Below, one piece after another: positions 1 through 7,551 of a stretch of 37,905 nt of DNA (position 1 is its first letter; every line of letters begins with the position of its first letter). A model generated the notes under the pieces. It saw only the letters and a program-made list of their open reading frames with translations, ran no database searches and was not told the DNA's origin. Position numbers and translations under genes: made by a program. Origin of the DNA: Holdemania filiformis DSM 12042. Lineage in GTDB: Bacteria; Bacillota_I; Bacilli_A; Erysipelotrichales; Erysipelotrichaceae. The DNA is taken from the NCBI RefSeq assembly GCF_000157995.1, contig NZ_GG657556.1, forward strand, positions 461,111 to 499,015. The letters run 5' to 3'.

Positions 1-80
1 AATTCCAGCAGAACAACAGCGATCGTCAGCACCAATCCGATCGTCAGAACAACCAGAGCAACCGTCAGAACAACAAATAA
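1..80 (+). CDS. C-terminal fragment of an Asn/Gln/Arg-rich protein (5' end outside window)
   Basis: An open frame enters from the left edge (codons starting at position 3) and ends at a TAA at 78-80. The roughly 25 visible residues are almost all Gln, Asn, Ser, Asp and Arg, with DRQ occurring twice and NNQSNRQNN at the end. It is a hydrophilic low-complexity tail of the kind found on RNA-binding or surface proteins. Nothing shows which protein it belongs to. A strong terminator follows after 25 bases, which supports this frame as the real one and marks the end of a transcription unit. Confidence 0.55.
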   Translation, partial: FQQNNSDRQHQSDRQNNQSNRQNNK

Positions 81-105
81 GGATTTCAATCTGTCAGTCC
101 GAAGA

Positions 106-130
106 GGAGCGGAAACCCGCTCCTTTTTTT
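106..130 (+). terminator. Rho-independent terminator
   Basis: A perfect 7-bp stem (GGAGCGG at 106-112 with CCGCTCC at 117-123), a 4-base loop and seven T residues follow the partial gene. Confidence 0.9.
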
Positions 131-229
131 CGTTTCAATCCGCTAAAACTATTCCTGAACCCGGTAAACAGAAGCTCTTTATTTACAGCGGTTTGATCTG
201 CCGGCACAGGAGGCGGATCCCTTCAGACC

Positions 230-256
230 GTGCAATCGTTTAGCTTTTCTGTGCAA
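230..256 (+). repeat. Direct repeat GTGCAA upstream of the PTS regulator promoter
   Basis: GTGCAA occurs at 230-235 and again at 251-256. The 21-base spacing equals two helical turns, and the pair lies just upstream of the -10 element at 276. It could be a regulator site, but six-base repeats can occur by chance. The rest of 131-275 shows nothing I recognise. Confidence 0.25.
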
Positions 257-275
257 GAAGCCGTTCTTGTCCCTC

Positions 276-281
276 TATAAT
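276..281 (+). promoter_or_regulatory. -10 element of the PTS operon promoter
   Basis: A perfect TATAAT lies 31 bases upstream of the regulator start. No good -35 hexamer is found 16-18 bases further up, so the promoter probably depends on an activator, possibly the PRD protein it precedes. Confidence 0.5.
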
Positions 282-312
282 AATTAAGGAATAATAAAGA
301 AGAGGAGAAACC

Positions 313-2232
313 ATGAAGAAAAGACAAAGCGAGCTGATCCGCTGGATTCTGCGGTCGCCGGGCCTTCCTTTTGAAACGGTGTTGGAGAAACTGAAGATTT
401 CCAAACGCACGCTCTACTATGACATTGAAGAAATTAATTATAGTCTGCGTCATTGCGCGCAGCTGAAAAAAGTTGCCGGGCAGTTAGTCATGGTCGGTGA
501 TCTCCAGCGCGTCAGCCAAATGCTTGCCAATCAGGAACTTACGCAGCAGGGAACGGAAGAAAAACTGGAATTTATCCTCTATAAAATCCTGTGCGATGAT
601 TTTCCCCGTCAGGAACAGATGGAACAGAAGCTTCAGATCAGTCATTCCACGATGACCTATTTGATGAACGAGCTTCGCGACCAGCTGGACGCGCAGGGCA
701 TTGAGCTGCGTTATGATGAGGGAACCTATCAGATTCGCGGGGATGAAAATCAAATTCGCGATCGTTTCCTTTACTGTCTGTATAACGATAACAACCTGAT
801 CAACCGCATCAGCGATGAAATCCTGTCGTTTAATCAGAAAAATGAGCTTGGATTAGCGGATTATTCAATGGCATTGCTTTCAGCGATGCTTCGGTTCATC
901 CGGCTGCGGATGGCCAGACAATGCCGGATCCGCTCAGATTGGACGCAGGAAACCCAAGCCTTCCGCTACCGTCAATCCGTGGCGGAGGACTTAAACATCG
1001 CCGATCCGCTGGAAGCTGCCTATCTCACGGCGTTTATCAGCTCCTTGACAACGCTGGATGCCGGTGAAAAACAGACGATCGTGGATCAGGGCGTGACGCG
1101 GCTGATCACCTGTTTTGAAAGCCGGATGGCGGTGGTCATTGAAGACCGGGAAATGATCCGCCGCAGCATTGCCCAGCATCTATTAGCTTCTTATTACCGG
1201 ATTCAGTTTCAGTTCCCGATTCGGAATTTCTGCCTGGATGAGATTAAATCCCGCTATTTTGAATTGTTTACGATGATCCGCCTGATTCTGGAGGACGAAC
1301 AGATATTCCCTGAATTCAAAGGCATCCGGGAAGAAGAAATTGCTTTTCTCACCGCTTATTTCGGCGGTGTGCTGCGCAGCCAGGAAAGTCACCGGCGCAT
1401 GCGCAGCCGGATTCTGCTTGTCTGCCCGCAGGGGCTGATGGTTTCCAAAATGCTTCAGATTCAGATCGAACAAAGCGTGCCGCTGATCCAGATCGTCGAT
1501 CAGGTATCGCTGCAGCGCCTGCCGCAGATCACAGCCGCGTATGATTATATTGTGTCCACGATGCCGATTGCGGGTTATGACGATAAGTTGATTCAGGTCA
1601 ACCCGCTGCTGAATCGTCAGGACGTCTGTCTGTTAATGGAGAAATGCACAGGGATTTCAATGCCTGATTCGGTACCGGAAGTTCAGCCGTTATTGCAAAT
1701 TATCGAAAAGTATTGCGAAATTCAAAACCGGCCGGCGCTTGTCAGAGAGTTGGAAGCTCTGCTCTATAAACATAAAGAAGAAAGGGGAAGTCCTATGTTG
1801 AAAGAACTGATCACATCCGATAAAATCCGTGTTTTAAACCACGTTGACAGCTGGCAGTCCGCGATTGCCGAAGCGGCGCAGCCTTTGGTTCTTGATGGGA
1901 GCATCGATCCGGAATACATTCAGGAAATGATCGCTTCGATTGAGAAGTATGGTCCTTATATTGTGCTGGCCGACCGCTTTGCGCTGCCGCATGCCAGCGG
2001 AGCTTTGCATGTCCACCGGCTGGGCATGGCGATTCTTGCCGTGAAGGAAGCCGTCGATCTGTTGGGAAAGCCTGTCAATTTGTTTGCGGTTTTGGCGACG
2101 GTGGACAGCACTTCGCATATCCGCGCGTTAGCCGAGCTGACTGAGATTCTGTACGATCAGGCCAACATTGACAAGCTGTGCCAGGGCAGTGCTGAGGAGA
2201 TCTTGAGATTGATCCGTCAGGATGAGTCTTAG
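313..2232 (+). CDS. PRD-domain transcriptional regulator with fused EIIB-like and EIIA domains (BglG/MtlR/UlaR type)
   Basis: This is a 639-residue PTS-controlled transcription regulator. The N-terminus has two winged-helix regions (about residues 5-60 and 85-150). Two PRD-like regions follow (about 180-280 and 285-365). An EIIB-like domain (about 366-455) has its candidate phospho-Cys in LVCPQG at C371. The C-terminal EIIA domain of the mannitol/fructose/Ntr type (about 495-639) has the active-site motif ALPHA at H560. GAGGAG lies 7 bases before the ATG. In PRD1 I find no histidine at the usual positions; PRD2 keeps one (H289) but has Tyr where a second is expected (FLTAYFGG). Control may therefore run mainly through the EIIB and EIIA domains. 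It heads an operon with EIIB and EIIC genes and most likely activates it. The substrate is unknown. Confidence 0.9.
   Translation: MKKRQSELIRWILRSPGLPFETVLEKLKISKRTLYYDIEEINYSLRHCAQLKKVAGQLVMVGDLQRVSQMLANQELTQQGTEEKLEFILYKILCDDFPRQEQMEQKLQISHSTMTYLMNELRDQLDAQGIELRYDEGTYQIRGDENQIRDRFLYCLYNDNNLINRISDEILSFNQKNELGLADYSMALLSAMLRFIRLRMARQCRIRSDWTQETQAFRYRQSVAEDLNIADPLEAAYLTAFISSLTTLDAGEKQTIVDQGVTRLITCFESRMAVVIEDREMIRRSIAQHLLASYYRIQFQFPIRNFCLDEIKSRYFELFTMIRLILEDEQIFPEFKGIREEEIAFLTAYFGGVLRSQESHRRMRSRILLVCPQGLMVSKMLQIQIEQSVPLIQIVDQVSLQRLPQITAAYDYIVSTMPIAGYDDKLIQVNPLLNRQDVCLLMEKCTGISMPDSVPEVQPLLQIIEKYCEIQNRPALVRELEALLYKHKEERGSPMLKELITSDKIRVLNHVDSWQSAIAEAAQPLVLDGSIDPEYIQEMIASIEKYGPYIVLADRFALPHASGALHVHRLGMAILAVKEAVDLLGKPVNLFAVLATVDSTSHIRALAELTEILYDQANIDKLCQGSAEEILRLIRQDES
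1783..2232 (+). other. Candidate internal translation start giving a free EIIA domain
   Basis: Within the regulator gene, a Shine-Dalgarno-like AGGGGA at 1783-1788 sits 6 bases before an in-frame ATG at 1795. This ATG is residue 495, exactly at the linker before the EIIA domain. Initiation here would yield a 145-residue standalone EIIA, about the size of UlaC-type proteins. The operon encodes separate EIIB and EIIC but no separate EIIA, so such a product would complete the transporter. This is inference from position and context. Confidence 0.4.
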
Positions 2233-2262
2233 ATAAATTGTTCAACAAAGGAGGTGAACGAA

Positions 2263-2541
2263 ATGAAATTTGTCGCCGTGTGCGGTTTCGGGGTCGGGTC
2301 CAGTCTGATCCTGGCGATGAGCTTACAGAAAGTCGCGGACAAGCTGGGATTGGACGTCGAAGTCGAAAACACCGATCTGACCTCGGCTCACAGTACGGAC
2401 TGCGATGTTATTTTTACCAGTCCGCAGCTGCAGCCGGAATTATCGCAAAGTGTCTCCGTTCCTGTTTTGGCCGTTACCCGCTACATGGATCTGGCTGAAG
2501 TAGAAAGTCAGGTCCGCCAGTTTCTCAAGGATAAGCAGTAA
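2263..2541 (+). CDS. PTS EIIB subunit, ascorbate (UlaB/SgaB) type
   Basis: This 92-residue cytoplasmic phosphotransfer protein takes phosphate from EIIA on a cysteine and passes it to the sugar bound by EIIC. The N-terminal motif VCGFGVGSSL places the phospho-Cys at C7, as in the SgaB/UlaB and lactose-type EIIB fold. I chose the ATG at 2263 because AGGAGG lies at 2249-2254 with an 8-base gap; a GTG at 2254 overlaps that site and is rejected. It lies 30 bases after the regulator and 21 before EIIC. The substrate is not certain: this family also serves sugars other than ascorbate. Confidence 0.88.
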   Translation: MKFVAVCGFGVGSSLILAMSLQKVADKLGLDVEVENTDLTSAHSTDCDVIFTSPQLQPELSQSVSVPVLAVTRYMDLAEVESQVRQFLKDKQ

Positions 2542-2562
2542 ATCGAAAGGGGGATTTACACC

Positions 2563-3822
2563 ATGGAATTGATGAATTTTATAATTAACAGTATCTTTCG
2601 TAATCCGCCGGTTCTGTTGGGCTTGATCGCAGCCCTCGGACTGGCTCTGCAGAAAAAACCATTCGGCACGATCGTTAAGGGCGCATTGATGACAGCCTTC
2701 GGCATGGTCATCCTGAACACCGGTGTTTCGATGCTGGTGCAGTCGATCCTGCCGATCAACACGGCGTTTCAGTCGCTGAACGGCACCGTTGCCGAAGGTC
2801 TGAACGACGCGACCTTCACCGCCTCTTTCGGCGGCGATATCGGCATGGCGATGTTTATCGGGATGATCCTGCATCTGTTGATCGCCCGTTTCACGCCGGT
2901 TAAAACGATCTTCTTAACCGGCCACATGCTCTGGTGGTTCCCATTTATCTTTGTGGCCGCCGGGGTCGAAGGCGGTTTGCGCGGAATGCCGCTGATTCTC
3001 TTCGGGGCAATCTGTTCCGCATTATACTGGTCGCTGATGCCGTGGGCACTCAAGAAATACACGTTTGCGGTCACCCAGGACAACAGCTTCCTGCTGGGAC
3101 ATCCGACCGGTTATCTCGGCTTGATCTCCGGGTTTGTCGCCTCCAAAGTCGGCAACAAGGAAAAATCGACGGAGGACATTCAAATTCCCAAGGCGCTGTC
3201 GTTCTTCCGTGAAATTTCCATCACCGGCTGCCTGGTCATCTTTGTGATGTTTGTGATCGTCGGCTTGACGATTCCGACGATGCTGGCAGAAGGGGAAAAC
3301 GTCGTCGTCGTGGCGATTGCGCAGGGATTGAATTACGGCGCGGGCTTAATCCTGCTGCTGCAGGGCGTGCGCATGTTGATCAGCCAGATCGTTCCGGCAT
3401 TTAAGGGAATTTCGGAGAAAGTCGTTCCGAATGCAATTCCGGCTTACGACTGCCCGATGCTGTTCACGTATAAACCGAACGCGGTGCTGATCGGCTTTGT
3501 CGTTGCGATGATCACCTCGACTGTTTTGATTTTGATCTGCAACGCGACGCAGGTCTTCGGCATTATGCTGGTTCCGTTAGTTATCACCTCGTTCTTCGAG
3601 TGCGGCACGGCGGCAATCCTGGGCGAAGGCCAGGGCGGTCTGCGCGGCGCGGTGATCGGGACATTTGTCGCTGCGGCGGTGATGGTCGTTATGGTGGGCT
3701 TTTCAGCGCTGGCGTATTCGCATACGATTGCCAACTGGATGCTGATCAACGCCGGCAACGACTTCTCGCTGTTCGGCATGCTGGCAAAAGCGGTTGCTTC
3801 CCTGCTGAGCGGGATCTTCTGA
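2563..3822 (+). CDS. PTS EIIC subunit, ascorbate (UlaA/SgaT) type
   Basis: This 419-residue polytopic membrane permease has many hydrophobic segments from residue 10 to the end. It has the start characteristic of UlaA-type EIIC: a short amphipathic segment, then FRNPPVLLGLIAALGLALQ and GTIVKGALMTAFG. It would transport a sugar or sugar acid and present it for phosphorylation by the EIIB encoded just upstream. It is somewhat shorter than E. coli UlaA (about 465 residues). AAAGGGGG precedes the ATG. No lactonase or epimerase of the ula pathway follows, and a terminator ends the operon, so the catabolic enzymes must lie elsewhere and ascorbate is only a family-level guess. Confidence 0.88.
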   Translation: MELMNFIINSIFRNPPVLLGLIAALGLALQKKPFGTIVKGALMTAFGMVILNTGVSMLVQSILPINTAFQSLNGTVAEGLNDATFTASFGGDIGMAMFIGMILHLLIARFTPVKTIFLTGHMLWWFPFIFVAAGVEGGLRGMPLILFGAICSALYWSLMPWALKKYTFAVTQDNSFLLGHPTGYLGLISGFVASKVGNKEKSTEDIQIPKALSFFREISITGCLVIFVMFVIVGLTIPTMLAEGENVVVVAIAQGLNYGAGLILLLQGVRMLISQIVPAFKGISEKVVPNAIPAYDCPMLFTYKPNAVLIGFVVAMITSTVLILICNATQVFGIMLVPLVITSFFECGTAAILGEGQGGLRGAVIGTFVAAAVMVVMVGFSALAYSHTIANWMLINAGNDFSLFGMLAKAVASLLSGIF

Positions 3823-3855
3823 TTCATAAATCCAGGTTTGCGCTGAAATCTGATA

Positions 3856-3894
3856 AAAACCGGTTCGCAGGAATGCTTTGAATCGGTTTTTTTT
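3856..3894 (+). terminator. Rho-independent terminator of the PTS operon
   Basis: AAAACCGGTTC pairs with GAATCGGTTTT (one G-T wobble), followed by a T run. It ends the three-gene PTS operon. Confidence 0.85.
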
Positions 3895-4046
3895 CGTTGG
3901 GCAGCACTTTGCCCGGAATTCAGCGCATGCGGATTAAAAATTTATCAAAACACGGACCGAGCTGCTTGACAAGGTGTTTTCTGTGAAGCAAGGTAAATCG
4001 GAATGACGCACAATCGGCAGGTCAAAAAAGGAGACAGGAAAAGTTC

Positions 4047-4075
4047 TCGGCAAAGATGCGGTTATCAGTTATACT
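4047..4075 (+). promoter_or_regulatory. Candidate promoter of the AraC-family gene
   Basis: TCGGCA at 4047-4052 (4 of 6 matches) and TATACT at 4070-4075 have a 17-base spacer and lie about 20 bases before the start codon, leaving a very short leader. A TTGACA at 3966-3971 has no good -10 at the correct distance. Confidence 0.45.
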
Positions 4076-4093
4076 AGGTAAGAGGGATGATGG

Positions 4094-5410
4094 ATGGAAG
4101 CGATTGTAAGAACCAGAGTATTGGAGATGAAGTCAACTGCGCTTTTTTATTCGGAGCAGTTTTTCTATTTGTTTTATGTATTGAAAAATGAAATGACAGT
4201 CAAACTCGGCGCTTCTTTTGAAAAGGTGAAAGAAGGTCAATTCTTGATTGTTAACCGCTATACGCTGGGGCAGTGCCGAAGTGATCAGGGCTGTCTGGTC
4301 CAGGTTATACAAATCGACGCCGAGCGTGCGGCAACGTTCTATCCAGAAATACAAGACTTGATTTTTAAAGCGGAAACACTGCGTTGGAAGGATCGCAGCG
4401 ATACCTTTCAATCCGGCCGCGACCAGATTTTTCTTTCCGATTGCCTTAATTTCATTATGGAAGAAGAGCCGCAGGATAAAGCGTTAAGCTGCCAGGCTGA
4501 TTTCATTTTATCGCTGCTTTGTTTAGAATATACCGTGTTTAATGATCAGCTGAAATATTATCAGTATATGTCGATAGAAAAGAAAGACCGGCTGTTTCAA
4601 GTCCTGCGTTATTTGCGGAAGGATCTTCATGAAAAAATTACTTTAAGAGAAGCGGCGCAGGCTGCAGGCGTCACGCCGCAACATTTGAGTACTTTATGGA
4701 AAGAAGTATTTGGTATGTCGTTTATGGATTATGTGATGAAGCTGCGGTTGGAACAGGCAGAAAAACGACTGTTTTTTAGTGATATGAACATTACAGATCT
4801 CATTTTGGATTGTGGATTCAGCGATCGTAAAAGCTTTTATCGCAATTTCCATGAGATGTATGGCTGTTCACCGAGTCAGTGGAAACAGCGCTGGCGGGCG
4901 GCGCCGTCTCAATATTCAGTCTTGGATCAAAGTCAAATCAGACCGCTGCTTTCAAAATTCAGAAAAGAGAATAATTTATTTGAGAAACCGATGGATTCCA
5001 TGATGTATCGAAAATATCAGCGCCTCTCAGCGATGAGTGAAACGGTATTGAGAAAAATGTTGACCGTGACCGTGGATTTGACAGATACCTTAAACATGGA
5101 AACTGAATCAATTCAGCCGTTAGTGATGTTTGGCTACGATCTTCTGATGCGATGGGCTGTTCGTTATAACTGGACATTGCGGATCCTCTTGCCAATGGAT
5201 TTTATGAAATATGAAAATCAGGCGGAAGCGTACAATGCAGTTACGCTCGACGAATACGTGTTGCAATCATTGCTTCGCTTTGGCCGCTTTTACTTAACGC
5301 GCTGGCAGGTAGATTTGATTTGTCAAAATGAAAAAGAAATTGCAGAAGCCGAAAAAATACAAGCTAAACTGGCGGATCAAGGAATTTTAAACGTATCGGT
5401 TTTATTTTAA
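4094..5410 (+). CDS. AraC-family transcriptional regulator with a long C-terminal extension
   Basis: This is a 438-residue regulator. Residues 1-165 look like a ligand-sensing cupin-type region. Residues about 178-275 are the AraC double helix-turn-helix: the first helix set is in LREAAQAAGVTPQHLS, the second in ITDLILDCGFSDRKSFYRNF, followed by the family signature GCSPSQWKQRW. About 165 further residues follow, whereas most AraC proteins end at the HTH. This extension resembles nothing I can name confidently; a degenerate glycosidase-like or other sensor domain is possible. AGAGGG precedes the ATG at 4094. The gene is visibly AT-richer than its neighbours. It sits directly upstream of, and in line with, the exported flavoenzyme gene, which is its likely target. 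Confidence 0.85.
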   Translation: MEAIVRTRVLEMKSTALFYSEQFFYLFYVLKNEMTVKLGASFEKVKEGQFLIVNRYTLGQCRSDQGCLVQVIQIDAERAATFYPEIQDLIFKAETLRWKDRSDTFQSGRDQIFLSDCLNFIMEEEPQDKALSCQADFILSLLCLEYTVFNDQLKYYQYMSIEKKDRLFQVLRYLRKDLHEKITLREAAQAAGVTPQHLSTLWKEVFGMSFMDYVMKLRLEQAEKRLFFSDMNITDLILDCGFSDRKSFYRNFHEMYGCSPSQWKQRWRAAPSQYSVLDQSQIRPLLSKFRKENNLFEKPMDSMMYRKYQRLSAMSETVLRKMLTVTVDLTDTLNMETESIQPLVMFGYDLLMRWAVRYNWTLRILLPMDFMKYENQAEAYNAVTLDEYVLQSLLRFGRFYLTRWQVDLICQNEKEIAEAEKIQAKLADQGILNVSVLF

Positions 5411-5411
5411 A

Positions 5412-5468
5412 GGGGTAGTTTTTAAGAATGAATTTGTTGAATCATTCTTAATTTTTACCCTTTTTTTA
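5412..5468 (+). terminator. Rho-independent terminator after the AraC gene
   Basis: A 10-bp stem (TTAAGAATGA with TCATTCTTAA) extended by GGGTA/TACCC across an internal loop, then seven T residues. It separates the regulator from the flavoenzyme gene. Confidence 0.8.
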
Positions 5469-5471
5469 ATT

Positions 5472-5489
5472 TAGTTTGTGAATAAACTA
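5472..5489 (+). promoter_or_regulatory. Inverted repeat upstream of the flavoenzyme gene, possible operator
   Basis: TAGTTT and AAACTA form a 6-bp inverted repeat with a 6-base spacer, between the terminator and the ribosome binding site. It may be the binding site of the adjacent AraC protein, although AraC sites are more often direct repeats. No clear -35/-10 pair is seen here. Confidence 0.3.
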
Positions 5490-5511
5490 GTAATCAGGAG
5501 GAAAGAAAAAT

Positions 5512-7200
5512 ATGAATAGAAAAGAAATTACCCGCCGCGAATTTCTGAAAGGGAGCGCGGCAACGGCCGTTACCGCCGCAGCAATGGGGCTGTTAACCGC
5601 TTGCTCAACCGGTGAAACAACAAACCAGACAACACCGAAACCAGAAACACAGGCTGCTTTAAAATGGAACGAAGCCCCGGCTAAAATTGCCGAGGATCAA
5701 ATTAAGGAAACGGTTGAAACTGAAGTGTTGGTTGTCGGCGGCGGCGGAGCAGGCCTTTTTGCGGCGGCGTCAGCGGCTGAACAAGGCGCCAAGGTTCTGA
5801 TGATTGAAAAACTTCTTATCCATGGCACAGAACGACATTGGCTGGGAGCAGTTGGAAGCAAGGCCGCGCAAGCAGCCGGTGTGGATTTCGATAAGCAGGA
5901 GCTGGTAGAAGAATTGATGAAATATGCTTCCTGCCGGGCGGATCAGAAACTGATTCAGTTATGGGCTGACCGTTCTGGGGAAATGATCGACTGGCTGGCT
6001 GATTTGATGGCGGAAAAGGTCCCAGGTACAAAAATGCACATGGAGTGGGACATTGGTCATGGCAGCCATGGCAGCTACAAGATATTTCCGACGATGCATA
6101 ATCTGCAAAATGATGAGACGCATGAAACTGTCGATTACTTCATGCCCGTCGTTGATTATATCAAGAGTCTTGGAGTAGAAATCCGCTATGAAACTCCGCT
6201 TGTTCAGATTGAACGAAAAGAAGGCGGACGGGTGACGGGTGTTATCGCGAAAAATGGTGAGGACTACATTCGCATCAACGCTTCCAAAGGTGTGATCCTG
6301 TGCTGCGGCGGCTATTCCGCGGATAAGGAAATGCTCAAGGAATTGAATCCTACCGCCTATAAATCCATTACCAGTACGGATTCTCATGGCTACAATACCG
6401 GCGATGGAATAAAAGCGGCTGTCTGGATCGGCGCGGCGAAAGACGACGACGGGACCGCCATGTTATTCGATCGCGGCGCAATTCAGCCGGATCGTTTTAT
6501 CGATGGAAACTGGGATGACTTTGGCTATCTGATTTTTGGATCGCATCCGTTTTTAAAGGTGAATCTGAAAGGCGAACGCTTTGTGAATGAAAGTCTGCCG
6601 TATGATTTCATGCTTCATGCAGGAAGTTTGCAGCCTAAGCGGTTATACAATACGATTTTTGACAGCAACTGGCATGAACATGTAAAACAGATGTATCAAA
6701 TTGGCTGCGCCCGCATTGAGCCGAGCCAGTCCGGCGGCCTGTTGCAGATCTTTGATCACGAATCGGCAGAAGGCTTGCTGCATGGATTAATCGAAGGCGG
6801 TTATGTTCAGCAGGCCGATACTTTAGAAGAACTCGCTGAAAAATTGCATATACCGGCAGATCAGTTTGTCGCCACCGTCAACCGCTACAACGAACTTTGC
6901 GCCCAGGGTGAGGACGAAGACTTCGGCAAGGAAAGCTACCGGATGCTGGCACTGGATAAAGCGCCATTCTATGGAGCCCGTCAGGGAGCGACGATCCTGT
7001 GTACGCTGGACGGACTGCGGATCAATACTCGTATGAATGTTTTGGACACCGAAGGTGAGCCGATTGAAGGACTGTATGCAGCGGGTGACTGCAGCGGCGG
7101 ATTCTTCGCTCATAATTATCCGGAGTACATTGTCGGCGTCGCGATTGGCAGAACGCTGACATTTGGCCGGATTGCCGGAGAAGTTGTCGCCTCTCTTTAA
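5512..7200 (+). CDS. Tat-exported FAD-dependent reductase (fumarate/urocanate reductase-like flavoprotein)
   Basis: This 562-residue flavoprotein begins with a twin-arginine signal (TRREFLKG, R8-R9). A hydrophobic stretch ending in LTAC follows, so C31 could be lipid-anchored on the outer face of the membrane. The FAD-binding loop VVGGGGAGLFAA is at about residues 74-85, and the C-terminal FAD motif GLYAAGDCSGG precedes GRIAG. The fold is that of the fumarate reductase flavoprotein/FccA family, which reduces double bonds of external acceptors. The segment GERFVNESLPYDF has Tyr364 about where FccA has its catalytic Arg, and the usual HHTMGG motif is absent, so the substrate is probably not fumarate. 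No cytochrome or FMN-binding domain is fused, leaving the electron donor unknown. AGGAGG precedes the ATG by 10 bases. Confidence 0.85.
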   Translation: MNRKEITRREFLKGSAATAVTAAAMGLLTACSTGETTNQTTPKPETQAALKWNEAPAKIAEDQIKETVETEVLVVGGGGAGLFAAASAAEQGAKVLMIEKLLIHGTERHWLGAVGSKAAQAAGVDFDKQELVEELMKYASCRADQKLIQLWADRSGEMIDWLADLMAEKVPGTKMHMEWDIGHGSHGSYKIFPTMHNLQNDETHETVDYFMPVVDYIKSLGVEIRYETPLVQIERKEGGRVTGVIAKNGEDYIRINASKGVILCCGGYSADKEMLKELNPTAYKSITSTDSHGYNTGDGIKAAVWIGAAKDDDGTAMLFDRGAIQPDRFIDGNWDDFGYLIFGSHPFLKVNLKGERFVNESLPYDFMLHAGSLQPKRLYNTIFDSNWHEHVKQMYQIGCARIEPSQSGGLLQIFDHESAEGLLHGLIEGGYVQQADTLEELAEKLHIPADQFVATVNRYNELCAQGEDEDFGKESYRMLALDKAPFYGARQGATILCTLDGLRINTRMNVLDTEGEPIEGLYAAGDCSGGFFAHNYPEYIVGVAIGRTLTFGRIAGEVVASL

Positions 7201-7210
7201 AAAGTAAGTT

Positions 7211-7248
7211 AAAAACGAAGCCTGAAATGAAAAACGGGCTTCGTTTTT
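7211..7248 (+). terminator. Rho-independent terminator after the flavoenzyme gene
   Basis: A perfect 12-bp stem (AAAAACGAAGCC at 7211-7222 with its complement at 7237-7248). The arms end in A and T runs, so it could work in both directions. Confidence 0.88.
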
Positions 7249-7512
7249 CATTTCAAAGTAAATCGGACATGACGTTTAATTTTACGAGCAGGGAAACGAA
7301 TAAATCAGAGAGGTCAGAGGAAGATTGGTACTGTTTTATTCCTGGAAAATTCCTTTGCCTGGAAAAGTTTAGCTGCGAAGGCGGTTCTGATTCAGCCAAT
7401 TTTGGGTTGCAATGAAAAAAGTAACTTTAGAGGAAGTTGATTTTCAGAATGTCCTATCAATTACCCATCAGTCTGATGAAAGATAATTTCAATTCTATTT
7501 CAAGGTGAAAAA
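7249..7512. other. Intergenic region with no supported gene
   Basis: About 264 bases upstream of the polC promoter. A direct repeat of CCTGGAAAA at 7341-7349 and 7358-7366 is the only structure I see. A 62-codon open frame from 7227 starts inside the terminator and has no ribosome binding site, so I do not call it. Confidence 0.4.
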
Positions 7513-7521
7513 TGGTAGAAT
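7513..7521 (+). promoter_or_regulatory. Extended -10 promoter of polC
   Basis: TGGTAGAAT is an extended -10 (TGn plus TAGAAT) 30 bases before the polC start. The -35 region is poor, as expected when the extended element compensates. Confidence 0.5.
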
Positions 7522-7551
7522 GATACCCAGGAACAGGATGGAGATGCGCCA

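Noticed and set aside
2238..2498. An 86-codon plus-strand frame overlapping the EIIB gene.
   Set aside because: It is a different frame of the well-supported EIIB gene, rich in arginine and serine, with no family pattern.
3966..3998. TTGACA upstream of the AraC gene as the main promoter.
   Set aside because: No -10-like hexamer lies 16-18 bases downstream; the TATACT at 4070 is better placed.
7227..7415. A 62-codon frame on the plus strand between the flavoenzyme gene and polC.
   Set aside because: Its start lies within the terminator stem, there is no ribosome binding site, and the sequence has no recognisable pattern.
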